Notes: a model not told the origin generated them from the sequence alone. 64,000 bases of DNA from JAOPZW01 sp963707695 (GCA_963707695.1 CAVPQY010000005.1:103419-167418), one strand, 5' to 3'. Numbered from the stretch's first letter, positions 19,029-28,338 are shown. A program made the numbers and translations.

Positions 19029-19970
19029 GTGCCCCAGCCGCTGCGCGTCCCGTCACGCGCCACCGCCATCGTCCTGGCCGCGCTCGTCAGCGTGGCCGCC
19101 GCCCTCGCCGTCCTCGCCGTCCTCGCCGCGCCGGCCGCGCACGCCGCCGACCGCCTGACCTGCGCGGGCTACGCCGAGCACCGCCAGTTCGTCGACGCGC
19201 AGTCGTGGTGGCTGCGGACCCCGGGCCGGTCGGGCACGAGCTTCGGCCACGTCCACCTCGGCGGCTGCATCCCCGAGCGCGAGGTGCAGCGCGGGACGAT
19301 CGGCCTCGACGTGCGCCTCGTGCTGCACGACAACCCCGGCAAGGTCGCGGAGGCGGTGCTCGTCACGAAGACGAACTCGTCCGAGGTCACGCGCATCCAC
19401 GACCGCAGCCTGCGGGGCCTGACGTGCCCGCGCGGCACCTGCGAGCGGTGGATGCACTGGAACGTGCCGCTGAGCTGGTTCGACCGCTCCGGGCTGCAGG
19501 AGATCCGCTACCGCGCCTACGTCGACGTGCCCGACGGCAACCGCATGATCGTGTCGCTGAACTTCCAGACGACGATCGTCAACGGCCGGTCGCGCAGCAC
19601 CTTCTCGCGGATGCCCTACCTCCGCGCCAAGGGCTGGTACACGCGGTCGGGGTACTGCGAGGCGTCCCTGCGCGAGCCGCTGCCCGACGCGGCCGTGCCC
19701 TGGTCGCACCGGTTCCCCGTCGCCGTCGTCGACCACGGGTCCGGCGACCTGAACCCGACCCACGCCATCGCCCTACGCGACGCGGACTTCCACGCCGGGA
19801 TCCCGGGCGTCCGCTACGCCGAGTCCAACGGGCCGCTCGGCGTGCGCGCCGTCCCCTTCGCGGCCTTCGCGCCGCTCGGGCGCCACAAGGCGCTGGTCCG
19901 CGCGGACTGCCGCGACCCGCGCGGGTCGACGAACTCCGGGGTGCTGGTCTTCCCCTACACGGTCCGTTGA
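19029..19970 (+). CDS. Secreted protein of unknown function
   Basis: No family recognised. The 313-residue product has a long Sec signal peptide (AIVLAALVSVAAALAVLAVL, cleavage near AAHAAD). The mature part is rich in aromatic residues and beta-like strands (WWLRTPGRSGTSFGHVHLGGC, then RWMHWNVPLSWFDRSG). Seven or so cysteines (LTCAGY, LGGCIPE, LTCPRGTC, YCEAS, ADCRD) suggest disulfides and an extracellular role. GTG 19029 follows CCGGGAGA at ribosome-site distance. It follows the anti-sigma gene by 99 bp, so it could be a target of that sigma factor; this is inference. Confidence 0.75.
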   Translation: MPQPLRVPSRATAIVLAALVSVAAALAVLAVLAAPAAHAADRLTCAGYAEHRQFVDAQSWWLRTPGRSGTSFGHVHLGGCIPEREVQRGTIGLDVRLVLHDNPGKVAEAVLVTKTNSSEVTRIHDRSLRGLTCPRGTCERWMHWNVPLSWFDRSGLQEIRYRAYVDVPDGNRMIVSLNFQTTIVNGRSRSTFSRMPYLRAKGWYTRSGYCEASLREPLPDAAVPWSHRFPVAVVDHGSGDLNPTHAIALRDADFHAGIPGVRYAESNGPLGVRAVPFAAFAPLGRHKALVRADCRDPRGSTNSGVLVFPYTVR

Positions 19971-20029
19971 GCCTGGTCGCGGTGCGCTGAGCAGGGCCGC
20001 GCGGCCGGTCGCAGTACCCTCCCGCGGCC

Positions 20030-21085
20030 ATGCCGATCCCTGACGTCCTGCGCAGCCTGCTCACCGCCACCGGCCCGTCGGGCTACGAGACCGCCCCCGC
20101 GCGCGCCTTCGCCGAGGCGGCGTCGGCCTTCGCGGAGGTGACGACCGACGTCATGGGCTCCGTGTGGGCCCGGGTGCCCGGCACGGGCGGTGGGCCCACG
20201 CTGGCGATCGTCGGCCACATCGACGAGATCGGCCTCATCGTCACCCACATCGAGGACACGGGCTTCCTGCGCTTCATCGGCGTGGGTGGCTGGGACCCGC
20301 AGATCCTCATCGGCCAGCGGGTCGAGGTCAGCACGAAGGACGGCCCCATCCCCGGCGTCATCGGCAAGAAGCCGATCCACGTGCTCTCGCCGGAGGACCG
20401 CAAGAAGGTGCCCGACCTCAAGGAGCTCCACCTCGACATCGGCGCGAAGGACGGCGACGAGGCCCGCGCGATGGTCCGCGCCGGCGACGTCGCGGTCATC
20501 GCCGGCGACCCGATGGAGCTGCCGCACGGGCGCGCCGTGTCGCGCTCGATGGACAACCGCCTCGGCTGCTACGTCGCCTACGAGGCGGCGCGCCTGGTGG
20601 CCGAGGCCGGCGGCGCGCCGGGCGACGTCGTGGCCGTGGCCGCGGTCCAGGAGGAGACGACGTTCGGCGGCTCGACGACGACGGCCTACAGCCTGCGCCC
20701 CGACGTCGCCCTGGTCGTCGACGTCACCCACGCGACCGACGCGCCCGGCGTCGACGCGACCGAGATCGGCGCGCACCCGTTCGGGTCGGGCCCGGTCATC
20801 GAGCGGGGGTCGAACGTCCACCCGGCGGTCTTCGAGGCCCTGGCCGCGACGGCCGCCGAGGCGTCGATCCCCTACACGATCCAGGCCTCGGCCCGGCACA
20901 CGGGCACCGACCTCGACGCCTTCCACGTCAGCCGCGGGGGCATCCCGAGCGGCGGCCTCGGCCTCCCGCTGCGCTACATGCACTCCCCGGTCGAGATGGT
21001 GGACCTGGCCGACATCGAGCAGGCTGCGCGGCTCGCCGCGGCCTTCGCGCAGCGCCTGGCCGCCGGGACGGTCTTCGCCCGCTAG
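20030..21085 (+). CDS. M42-family aminopeptidase
   Basis: A 351-residue peptidase of the FrvX/YsdC/glutamyl-aminopeptidase type, normally a large tetrahedral di-metal complex in the cytoplasm. Features in order: TGPSGYE at the start, the ligand histidine in IVGHIDEIG, DNRLGCYVAYEA with a ligand Asp, the catalytic glutamates in VQEETTFGG, the Asp in VVDVTHATD, and the last His in YMHSPVEMV. The insertion with SPEDRKKVPDLKELHLDIGA is the usual dimerisation-domain region. Its stop overlaps by 4 bp the end of the convergent aldehyde dehydrogenase. Confidence 0.9.
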   Translation: MPIPDVLRSLLTATGPSGYETAPARAFAEAASAFAEVTTDVMGSVWARVPGTGGGPTLAIVGHIDEIGLIVTHIEDTGFLRFIGVGGWDPQILIGQRVEVSTKDGPIPGVIGKKPIHVLSPEDRKKVPDLKELHLDIGAKDGDEARAMVRAGDVAVIAGDPMELPHGRAVSRSMDNRLGCYVAYEAARLVAEAGGAPGDVVAVAAVQEETTFGGSTTTAYSLRPDVALVVDVTHATDAPGVDATEIGAHPFGSGPVIERGSNVHPAVFEALAATAAEASIPYTIQASARHTGTDLDAFHVSRGGIPSGGLGLPLRYMHSPVEMVDLADIEQAARLAAAFAQRLAAGTVFAR

Positions 21086-22518
21086 CGCTGGACGCTCTTG
21101 ACGGTCGTCAGCTCGACCATGCCCCACGGCCCGTACTCACGGCCGTGCCCGGACTGCTTGACGCCCCCGAACGGCGCGAGCGGGTTGTGGGCGGCGCCGT
21201 TGAGCTCGACCTGTCCGGTGCGCAGGCGGCGCGCGACGCGCAGCGCGCGCTCCTCGTCGGCCGACCACACGCCGCCGGCCAGCCCGTAGGGCGAGTCGTT
21301 GGCGATCCGGACCGCGTCGTCCTCGTCGTCGTAGGGCAGGATCGACAGGACCGGGCCGAAGATCTCCTCCCGTGCGATCGTCATGCCCGGCTCGACGCCG
21401 CCGAAGACGGTGGGGCGGACGAAGAAGCCCCGCTCGAGGCCCCGGGGCGGCTCGGACCCGCCCGCGAGCAGGCGCGCTCCCTCCGCCTCGCCGGCGGCCA
21501 GGTGGCCGAGGACGCGGTCGCGCTGCACGGCGCTGACGAGCGGGCCGAGGTCCGTCGCGGGGTCGAAGGGATCGCCGACGACGACCGCGTCCGCGACCGC
21601 GACCGCGATCGCCTCGGCCTCGGCGGCCCCCGCCCGAGGCACGAGCATGCGGGTCAGCGCGCTGCAGGTCTGCCCGCTGTTGAGGAAGCACTTCGCGACG
21701 CCGTCCGGGACGGCGACGGCGAGGTCGGCGTCCTCGAGCAGGACGTTGGCCGACTTGCCGCCGAGCTCCAGCGCGACCGGCTTGACCGTCGCCGCGGCCA
21801 GCTCGCTCACGCGCCGGCCGGCGCGGGTCGAGCCGGTGAAGGAGACGAGGTCGACGTCGGGGTGGGCGGCCAGGGCCTCGCCGACGACCGGCCCGGTCCC
21901 CGTGACGAGGTTGAAGACGCCGGGCGGCAGGCCGGCGGCCTCGACGACCTCGGCCAGCACGAAGGCGTTCAGGGGGGTGACCTCGCTCGGCTTGACCACG
22001 ACGGTGCAGCCGACCGCCAGGGCCGCCGCGACCTTCGCCGCGATCTGGTGCAGGGGGTAGTTCCACGGCGTGATGCAGCCGACGACGCCGACCGGCTCGC
22101 GCAGGACGAGCGAGTTGCCGAGCTCGGTGCGCCACGGCACCTCCTCGACGAGCGCCGGCGCGGTCCGGAAGGTCGCCAGCGGCAGTCCGACCTGGATCGG
22201 CCGGGCCTGCAGGGCCGGCATGCCGAGCTCGGTCGCGATGAGGACGGTGAGCTCGTCGGCGCGCGCCTCGAGCCCGTCGGCGATGCGGGTCAGCGCCGCC
22301 TGGCGGACCTCGAGCGGCGCCTGCGACCACGCCGGGAAGGCGGCGCGCGCCGCCGCGACCGCGCGGTCGACGTCGGCCGGCGTCCCGAGCGGGATGCGCC
22401 CGGCGACCTCCTCCGTGGCGGGGTTGACGACGTCGAGCACGTGGTCGGAGGACGGTGCCATCCAGGCGCCGCCGACGTAGAGGTGCTCGCGGACATGCAG
22501 GGGGGTGAGGACGCTCAT
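21082..22518 (-). CDS. NAD(P)-dependent aldehyde dehydrogenase
   Basis: A 478-residue ALDH-superfamily enzyme, intact. Landmarks: CITPWNYPLHQIAAKV, VKPSEVTPLNAF, the glycine turn in FTGSTRAGRRV, the general base glutamate in VALELGGKSANVL, the catalytic cysteine in NSGQTCSALTR, and REEIFGPVLSILPYDDEDDAV. It oxidises an aldehyde to an acid in the cytoplasm; the substrate cannot be read from sequence. It follows the GMC oxidoreductase gene by 13 bp with an AGGAG ribosome site, so an alcohol-to-aldehyde-to-acid pair is likely. Confidence 0.92.
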   Translation of the reverse strand: MSVLTPLHVREHLYVGGAWMAPSSDHVLDVVNPATEEVAGRIPLGTPADVDRAVAAARAAFPAWSQAPLEVRQAALTRIADGLEARADELTVLIATELGMPALQARPIQVGLPLATFRTAPALVEEVPWRTELGNSLVLREPVGVVGCITPWNYPLHQIAAKVAAALAVGCTVVVKPSEVTPLNAFVLAEVVEAAGLPPGVFNLVTGTGPVVGEALAAHPDVDLVSFTGSTRAGRRVSELAAATVKPVALELGGKSANVLLEDADLAVAVPDGVAKCFLNSGQTCSALTRMLVPRAGAAEAEAIAVAVADAVVVGDPFDPATDLGPLVSAVQRDRVLGHLAAGEAEGARLLAGGSEPPRGLERGFFVRPTVFGGVEPGMTIAREEIFGPVLSILPYDDEDDAVRIANDSPYGLAGGVWSADEERALRVARRLRTGQVELNGAAHNPLAPFGGVKQSGHGREYGPWGMVELTTVKSVQR

Positions 22519-22531
22519 GGCTCGCTCCTGG

Positions 22532-24541
22532 TCAGGCCTGGGCGGCGGCGGTGGCGCGCCCGGCGCCGGCCTCGGCCGCGATGGTGGTGGCGGTCCGGTG
22601 CGCGAGCGCCATGACCGAGATCATCGGGTTCGTCCCCGACGCGGTCGGGAACGCGCTCGCGTCGCCGATCCACACGCCGGGGGTGTCGTGCAGCTCGCCC
22701 CTGGGGTCCGCGACCGACGTCGCCGGGTCCGCGCCCATCCGCGCGCTGCCCATCTGGTGCGCCGTGAAGAGCCGCACGCCACCGGCGCGCAGCGGCAGCC
22801 GGCGCAGGCGCGCGACGAACGCCTCGAGGTCGTCGCCGCGGCGCCACGTGGGGCCGCCGGTGGCGAGGATCGCGGCGTCGCTCGCGCCCGCGGCCTCGTG
22901 GAGGCGCACGAGCGCGTCGAAGGCCCGGTGCATCGTGGCGACGTCGACCGGGTCGGTCAGCGCGTACGTCACGACCGCCTGGCCGGCCTCGTCGACGGTC
23001 ACGCGGCCGGCGCCGCGATCCCGGATGCGCCCGAGGAAGGCGCCGCCGGTGCGGAAGCGCTCCATCTGCTCCTTGTGGGCGGCCGCGGTCGTGAACGGCG
23101 CGGCCGAGCCGATGAGCCCGGGCGCGTACTGCGTGCCCTCGATGCGGAAGCCGAACCCCTCCGCGTCGGCGCCGGACTCGAACTCGTCGACGAGCAGCGC
23201 GTGCGGCGCGCCCCACCAGGCCTGGAGGTCCTCGGTGTAGCCCCCGAGGGCGGCCACCGTCGGATGCAGGTGCAGACCCTGGCCGGCGGCCGGGCCGCCG
23301 ATCCCCGAGCGCAGCAGGAGCGCGGGCGTCTCCAGCGCCCCGGCCGCGACGACGACCCTGGGAGCGCGGACCTCGACCCGCGCGGGCGCGCGCGCCGGAT
23401 CGTCGCGGTCGGTCCACGTGCCGGTCACGCCCGCGGCGCGGCCGTCGGCGCCGACGAGCACGCGGTCGACGGTGCAGCCCGCGACGATCCGCGCGCCGGC
23501 GTCGTGGGCGTCCTGGAGGTACGTCCGCAGCGTCGAGCGCTTCGCGCCCGAGCGGTCGCCGAAGCCGAGGTGGCCGCCTGACGCGGCGTCGTAGCGCTCC
23601 GGGTCGACGTTGCGCGCGGCGACGCTGTGCGCCCACCCCAGCGCGCGGGCGCCGTCGCGCATCCGTCGCTGGACCCCGTTGGGCTCCGAGCAGGCGTCGG
23701 TCACGCCGAGGCGCGACCAGACCGCGTCGAGGTGGGCGTCGAAGGCGCCGGTGGCGACGTCGCCGAGCCCGGCCGCGGCCCACTCGTCGCGCACCCACGG
23801 GCGGGTGCGCAGGCAGTTCGTCCAGTTCACCGTCGTCCCGCCGCCGAGCGCGGCGCCGGCCATGAGCGTGATGTTCAGGTCGGCGCTCGGCGTCGGCCCG
23901 CCACGCCAGTAGAGGTCCTGGTAGGCCGCGAGCTCGAGCCCGGTGAAGTCCTCTTCGCTGCGGTACGGCCCCGCCTCGAGGACGACGACGCGCAGCCCGC
24001 TCCCGGCCAGGACGGCGGCCGCGACGGCGCCACCGGCGCCCGAGCCGACGACCACCGCGTCCGCCTCGAGCACGAGCTCGCCGCCGTCGGGCACGGTGAC
24101 CCGGAGGTCCTGCCGCGGCGGCGGCGTGACCGCCGGCGGGCCGGGGTACCCGAGCGCCGCCCAGTTGGCGTTGAGGCCCGTCGACGGGTCCGCCATCCCG
24201 TAGGCGAGGAAGAGGACGAGGGACACGAGCGCGCCGACCCCGGCCGCGGCCGGCCCGCCGCCGAGGAGCGAGACGTTCAGCAGCGTCTGCTCGCGCGAGG
24301 CCTGCGAGCGGCCGGCGAAGCGCTGCTGGTCGAGGGCGTCGAGCAGCCCCAGCAGCCCGTCGCGCTGGGCCGGCGCGAGGGCGAGGAGCGCCTGCTCGGC
24401 GGCCACGTCGACCCCGACGCTCGTCGCGCTGCGCGCCCACAGCCCGTCCGGGTCGTGCGCGCGGGGGAGGCTGGGGACCACGGTGTCGCACAGCGCGCGC
24501 AGCACGGCGCGCCGTCGGTCGTCGAACGGCGGCTGGGACAT
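22532..24541 (-). CDS. FAD-dependent GMC-family oxidoreductase (alcohol/cholesterol-oxidase-like)
   Basis: A 669-residue enzyme. The first ~150 residues are a gluconate-dehydrogenase-subunit-3-like helical extension (RRRAVLRALCDTVVPSL...). The FAD Rossmann motif follows as VVVGSGAGGAVAAAVLAGSGLRV, then the flavin-binding ALGGGTTVNWTNCLRTRPWVRDEW. The C-terminal part has TAHQMGSARMG and DASAFPTASGTNPMISVMALA, the GMC C-terminal signature with the catalytic region. It should oxidise an alcohol, passing electrons to oxygen or a carrier. ATG 24541 has a palindrome immediately upstream. It forms an operon with the ALDH gene. Confidence 0.9.
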   Translation of the reverse strand: MSQPPFDDRRRAVLRALCDTVVPSLPRAHDPDGLWARSATSVGVDVAAEQALLALAPAQRDGLLGLLDALDQQRFAGRSQASREQTLLNVSLLGGGPAAAGVGALVSLVLFLAYGMADPSTGLNANWAALGYPGPPAVTPPPRQDLRVTVPDGGELVLEADAVVVGSGAGGAVAAAVLAGSGLRVVVLEAGPYRSEEDFTGLELAAYQDLYWRGGPTPSADLNITLMAGAALGGGTTVNWTNCLRTRPWVRDEWAAAGLGDVATGAFDAHLDAVWSRLGVTDACSEPNGVQRRMRDGARALGWAHSVAARNVDPERYDAASGGHLGFGDRSGAKRSTLRTYLQDAHDAGARIVAGCTVDRVLVGADGRAAGVTGTWTDRDDPARAPARVEVRAPRVVVAAGALETPALLLRSGIGGPAAGQGLHLHPTVAALGGYTEDLQAWWGAPHALLVDEFESGADAEGFGFRIEGTQYAPGLIGSAAPFTTAAAHKEQMERFRTGGAFLGRIRDRGAGRVTVDEAGQAVVTYALTDPVDVATMHRAFDALVRLHEAAGASDAAILATGGPTWRRGDDLEAFVARLRRLPLRAGGVRLFTAHQMGSARMGADPATSVADPRGELHDTPGVWIGDASAFPTASGTNPMISVMALAHRTATTIAAEAGAGRATAAAQA

Positions 24542-24545
24542 GGCC

Positions 24546-24558
24546 TGACAGCGTGTCA
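24546..24558. promoter_or_regulatory. Palindrome upstream of the GMC oxidoreductase gene
   Basis: A perfect inverted repeat TGACA-GCG-TGTCA lies 5 bp from the GMC start codon, in the 88-bp region shared with the divergent HAD gene. Its size and position fit a repressor site, but no protein partner can be named; a translational role is also possible as it overlaps the ribosome site region. Confidence 0.4.
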
Positions 24559-24629
24559 AACCACGGGGCCGCCCGCCAGCGCCGTCCACGGGCCGGCGCA
24601 CCCGGCGGCGCTTCGGGCATGCTGGCGGC

Positions 24630-25313
24630 GTGGCCCGCCTCCTGCTCTTCGACATCGACGGCACGCTGCTGCTGCGCGCGAGCGCGGAGCACCGCGACGC
24701 CGTCCACGAGGCCATCCGCGTGGTCTGGCCGGCCGTCGACCCCGACGGCCTGCACGTGGAGGCGGCCGGGCGCACCGATCTCGACATCGTCCGCGACGTG
24801 CTCGTCCTGGCCGGCGTCGACGCCCGGCGGATCGACGACGGGATGCCGAGCTTCCGCGACGCCGCCACGGAGGCCTACGCGCGCCGTTGCCCGCCGGACC
24901 TGCGCGACAAGGTCGCCCCGGGCGTGCCGGCCGTGCTCGAGGCCCTGCGCGAGCGCGGCGAGGTGCTCGCGCTGGTCACGGGCAACCTCGAGCCGATCGC
25001 GCGCCTCAAGCTCGAGCGCGCCGGCCTGGGCCGGTTCTTCGCCCGCGGCGAGGGCGGCTTCGGCTCCGACCACGAGGACCGCGCCGCGCTGCCGCCGATC
25101 GCCCGCGCCCGGGCCGGGCGCCGGGCCGGGTTGGAGCGCCCGTGGCCGCGGTCGCGAACCGTCGTGGTGGGCGACACCCCGCGCGACGTCGCCTGCGCCC
25201 GCGCCGACGGCGTCCGCGTCGTCGCCGTCACGACGGGGCCCTTCGGCCGCGACGAGCTGACCGGGGCCGACGCCGTCGTCGACCGCGCGACCGACCTGCT
25301 CGACGTCCTCTGA
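24630..25313 (+). CDS. HAD-superfamily phosphatase (phosphoglycolate-phosphatase-like)
   Basis: A 227-residue cytoplasmic hydrolase. Motif I is FDIDGTLL with the nucleophile aspartate near residue 8, motif II is LVTGNLE, and motif IV is VVVGDTPRDVACARA. Between motifs I and II lies a helical cap (type C1). The substrate is not evident. The GTG start at 24630 fits the family start ARLLLFDIDG. It is divergent from the GMC gene and convergent with the VOC dioxygenase gene. Confidence 0.87.
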   Translation: MARLLLFDIDGTLLLRASAEHRDAVHEAIRVVWPAVDPDGLHVEAAGRTDLDIVRDVLVLAGVDARRIDDGMPSFRDAATEAYARRCPPDLRDKVAPGVPAVLEALRERGEVLALVTGNLEPIARLKLERAGLGRFFARGEGGFGSDHEDRAALPPIARARAGRRAGLERPWPRSRTVVVGDTPRDVACARADGVRVVAVTTGPFGRDELTGADAVVDRATDLLDVL

Positions 25314-25351
25314 TCCGGGCGCGCCGGCGCCGAGGGCCGGCTCGCGCGCGC

Positions 25352-26269
25352 TCAGCCGCGCAGCGCCTCGCGCTGCTCGAGCTCGCTGCGCACGGCGTCC
25401 TCGTCGAAGCGGAAGTACGAGCGCGGCGGGAGGATCCCCCAGGCGTTGGAGGCGTGCGGGTCGTCCGGGAACCGCCGCGGCTCGTGGTCGGCCTCGAGCT
25501 GCTCGAGGTCGCAGAAGAGCTCGATGAAGTGCTCCTCCTCCACCATCCGCCAGTAGGCGAAGAGGTTCTGCGCCATCGAGTGGCGCCCCGGCCCCCACAC
25601 GACGTTGCGCCCGTGCTGGGCGAGGTGGTCGAGCGCGACGCGCAGCTCGCCCCAGTCCACGAGCTCGAAGGCGAGGTGGTGGAGGTGCTCGTAGCCCTTC
25701 TCCAGGAACGCCAGGACGTGGTGGTCGCGGTCGCAGTGCAGCCAGACCGCGCCGTCGCCGATCCGGTCGGTCACCGCGAGGCCGAGGACGTCGGTGTAGA
25801 AGGCGACGAGCGGCCCGACGTCCGCGGTGAGGTAGTTCACGTGCTGGAAGCGGCGCGGGTGGAACGCGGGCAGCGCGTCGGTGCGGCGGAAGACCGGCGG
25901 GGTGCGGTCCTCGGGGAGGACCCGCTCGAGCAGCGCGACGCCGTTGCCGGCGGGGTCCTGCAGCCGCAGCCCGCGGCCGCGCACGGGGACGTCGACCTCG
26001 TGCGCGTCGACGCCGTGCGCGGCCAGCCGGTCGGCGGCCTGCGCGAGCGTCGTGCCCCGGCGCAGCTCGTAGGCGACGAACTCGACGCCGGGCGCGGCGT
26101 CGTCCGCCGGCACGAGGTCGAGGCAGAAGTCCTCGTAGGCGCAGCGCAGCAGGGCGTGCCGACCGTCGCCGTCGCGCTCGCCGGTCAGCCCCAGCAGTCG
26201 CCCGTAGCGGGCCGCGGCCTCGTCGACGTCGGCCGTGCGGACGCGCGCGTGGTGGATCGAGCCGACCAT
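25352..26269 (-). CDS. Two-domain VOC/extradiol ring-cleavage-like dioxygenase
   Basis: A 305-residue protein with two vicinal-oxygen-chelate domains, as in catechol 2,3-dioxygenases. The first (HHARVRTADVDEAAARYGRLLGL) is degenerate. The second has the metal ligands expected for Fe(II): the histidine in RRFQHVNYLTADVGPLV, the histidine in LHHLAFELVDWGEL, and the glutamate in EEHFIELFCDLEQ. It likely opens an aromatic ring next to two hydroxyl groups, but substrate is unknown. ATG 26269 lies 2 bp after the ALDH stop, so it is in the MarR-ALDH-VOC operon. Confidence 0.82.
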   Translation of the reverse strand: MVGSIHHARVRTADVDEAAARYGRLLGLTGERDGDGRHALLRCAYEDFCLDLVPADDAAPGVEFVAYELRRGTTLAQAADRLAAHGVDAHEVDVPVRGRGLRLQDPAGNGVALLERVLPEDRTPPVFRRTDALPAFHPRRFQHVNYLTADVGPLVAFYTDVLGLAVTDRIGDGAVWLHCDRDHHVLAFLEKGYEHLHHLAFELVDWGELRVALDHLAQHGRNVVWGPGRHSMAQNLFAYWRMVEEEHFIELFCDLEQLEADHEPRRFPDDPHASNAWGILPPRSYFRFDEDAVRSELEQREALRG

Positions 26270-26271
26270 GG

Positions 26272-27766
26272 TCAGCGGCCCTCCTCGTAGAGCGACGTGC
26301 GCTCGCAGACGGTCTTGACGTCGCAGTAGAAGTCGAACGAGTGGTGGCCGCCCTCGCGGCCGATGCCCGAGTCCTTCGTCCCGCCGAACGGCGTCTCGAG
26401 GTCGCGGACGTAGAAGCAGTTGACCCACACCGTGCCCGCGCTGATCCGCGCGCTGAGCTCGTGGGCGCGGTCCGGGGAGCCCGTGTAGATCGTGGCGGCG
26501 AGGCCGAAGTCGGTGGCGTTGGCCAGCCGGACGGCCTCCGCGTCGTCCTCGAAGGGCTGCAGCGCCAGGACCGGGCCGAAGACCTCCTGGCGCAGGAGCT
26601 CGGCGCCGGCGGGGACGTCGGTGAAGAGCGTCGGCGGGTAGTACAGGCCGCCGAGCGGCTCGCCCCCGAAGGCGAGCGTGGCGCCTTCCTCGAGCGCGCG
26701 GTGCGACGTGCGTGGTCACGCGCTCGAGCGCGACCGGGTGGATGAGCGGGCCGTACGTCGTGCCCGGCTCGCGCGGGTCGCCGACGCGGATGGCGCCGAC
26801 GCGCGCGCTGAAGCGCTCCAGGAAGTCGTCCAGCACCGAGCGCTGGACGAGCAGCCGGGTGCCGGCGAGGCAGACCTGGCCGGAGTTGTCGTACTGGTAG
26901 GCGGCGGTCGCCGCGGCGGCGTCGAGGTCGGCGTCGTCGAGGACGACGAAGGGCGACTTGCCCCCGAGCTCGAAGGAGACGGGCGTCAGCTGGGCGGCGG
27001 CGTCGCGGTACACGGTGCGCGCGGTCGCCGGCGAGCCGGTGAAGGCCACGCGGTCGACGCCGGGGTGGCCGGTGAGCGGCGCGCCCGCCTCCGCGCCGGT
27101 GCCGTGCACGACGTTCAGGACTCCGGGCGGCAGGCCCGCCTCCAGGGCGAGGTCGCCGAGCATGGAGCAGGTCAGCGGGGCCCACTCCGGCGGCTTGAGC
27201 ACGACGGTGTCCCCCGCCGCCAGCGCGGGCCCGACGCGCCAGGTGGCGAGCATGAACGGCGCGTTCCAGGGCGTGGAGACGGCGACGACGCCGGCCGGGT
27301 CGTGCCGGACGGCGTTGCGCTCGCCGCCGGGCAGGGTGCGGGGCGCCTCGGCCAGGCGCTCGACGGCGAAGTCGGCGAAGAAGCGGATGTTGCTCGCGCC
27401 GCGCGGCAGGACGCGCAGGCGCATCGCCTCCAGCAGCGACCCGTTGTCGACCGTCTCGACGGCCGCGAGGTCGGGCACCGCCGCGGCGATCGCCTCCGCG
27501 AAGCGCGACAGGAGCGGGCGCCGGCCCTCGGGGCCGAGCGCCGCCCACGCGGGGAAGGCGGCGCGCGCGGCCGCCACGGCCGCGTCGACCTCGGCCGGGC
27601 CGCCGGCCGCGACGTCGGCCAGGCGCCGGTCCCAGCTCAGGGGCGAGCGCACCTCGAAGGTCCGCCCGCCGGCGCTGGGCACGCGCTCGCCGCCGATGAG
27701 GTGGTCGGTCGGGACGGCGACGCCCTCGACGGTGGCCGTGCGGCCGGTGGTCGTCGTGCTGCTCAT
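26272..27766 (-). CDS. Aldehyde dehydrogenase, +1 frameshift near 26700
   Basis: The first 355 residues are a normal ALDH (STPWNAPFMLATWRVG, LKPPEWAPLTCS, FELGGKSPFVVL, DNSGQVCLAGTRLLV). After LERVTTHVA the frame is lost near 26700. The rest continues in another frame (RALEEGATLAFGGEPLGG, then QEVFGPVLAL, TVWVNCFYVRDLETPFGG, GIGREGG) to the stop at 26272. Removing one C restores about 498 residues, the 5-carboxymethyl-2-hydroxymuconate-semialdehyde dehydrogenase type. The ATG overlaps the marR stop by 4 bp. Beside a ring-cleavage dioxygenase, it probably oxidises the semialdehyde product. Confidence 0.8.
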
Positions 27767-28311
27767 GGCCGGCCGAGCTCCTGGGCGTCGCGGACGACCC
27801 GCCGCAGCAGGCGGGCCAGGGTGGCGCGCTCCTCGGGATCCAGGCCCGCGGTGAGGGCGGACTCGCCCGCGTTGAACTCCGGGAAGAGCGCCTGGATGAG
27901 CCGCTCGCCGTCGTCGGTCAGGGCCAGGCGGCACAGCCGCCGGTCGGTCTCGTGGCCCTCGCGGCGCACGAGGCCCCGGCGCTCGAGCGTGTCCGCGACG
28001 CCGGAGATCGTCGGGCGGGCGACGCCCGTCGAGTCCGCCAGGGCGCGGACCTCCCGCGGTCCCCAGACCCAGACCGTGAAGAGCGTCGCGAAGCCGGTCC
28101 AGCTCAGGTCGTGGCGGCGCAGGACGGTCCGCTCGAGATGCGAGCGGACGCCCTGGGCGGCGCGGAACACGTTGGCGCAGACCGCCATCGCCGCGAGGTC
28201 GACGGGGAGATCGCCGACGCGCGCGAGGACGTCGGCCTCGGCGGGGACGAGCGGGTCGGCCTGGGCGGCGCGGGGGCCGGCCGGGTCGTGGGGCGGGCGC
28301 TGGACGGCCAC
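27763..28311 (-). CDS. MarR-family transcriptional regulator
   Basis: A 182-residue winged-helix protein: dimerisation helices (MAVCANVFRAAQGVRSHLERTV), the DNA-binding helix-turn-helix (EVRALADSTGVARPTISGVADTLERRGLV) and the wing (RREGHETDRRLCRLALTDDGERL). It heads an operon with ALDH and VOC dioxygenase, sharing a 4-bp overlap with ALDH. A perfect TTAGG-CT-CCTAA palindrome lies 12 bp upstream of its start, in the 27-bp gap to the divergent amidotransferase. It probably represses both directions and responds to an aromatic acid or similar ligand (inference from the family). Confidence 0.9.
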   Translation of the reverse strand: MAVQRPPHDPAGPRAAQADPLVPAEADVLARVGDLPVDLAAMAVCANVFRAAQGVRSHLERTVLRRHDLSWTGFATLFTVWVWGPREVRALADSTGVARPTISGVADTLERRGLVRREGHETDRRLCRLALTDDGERLIQALFPEFNAGESALTAGLDPEERATLARLLRRVVRDAQELGRP

Positions 28312-28322
28312 GACCGCAGACG

Positions 28323-28334
28323 TTAGGCTCCTAA
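28323..28334. promoter_or_regulatory. Probable MarR operator
   Basis: Perfect palindrome TTAGG-CT-CCTAA between the marR start (28311, leftward) and the amidotransferase start (28339, rightward). The whole gap is 27 bp, so binding would block both promoters or a leaderless start. AT-rich relative to its surroundings. Confidence 0.55.
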
Positions 28335-28338
28335 TGAG

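Noticed and set aside
22515..27548. A 1677-codon open frame on the minus strand, and other very long open frames such as 267-2048 minus and 26678-28933 plus
   Set aside because: They run across several well-supported genes in wrong frames and read as Arg/Ala/Gly/Pro-rich low-complexity text. They are a product of the very high GC content, which makes stop codons rare.
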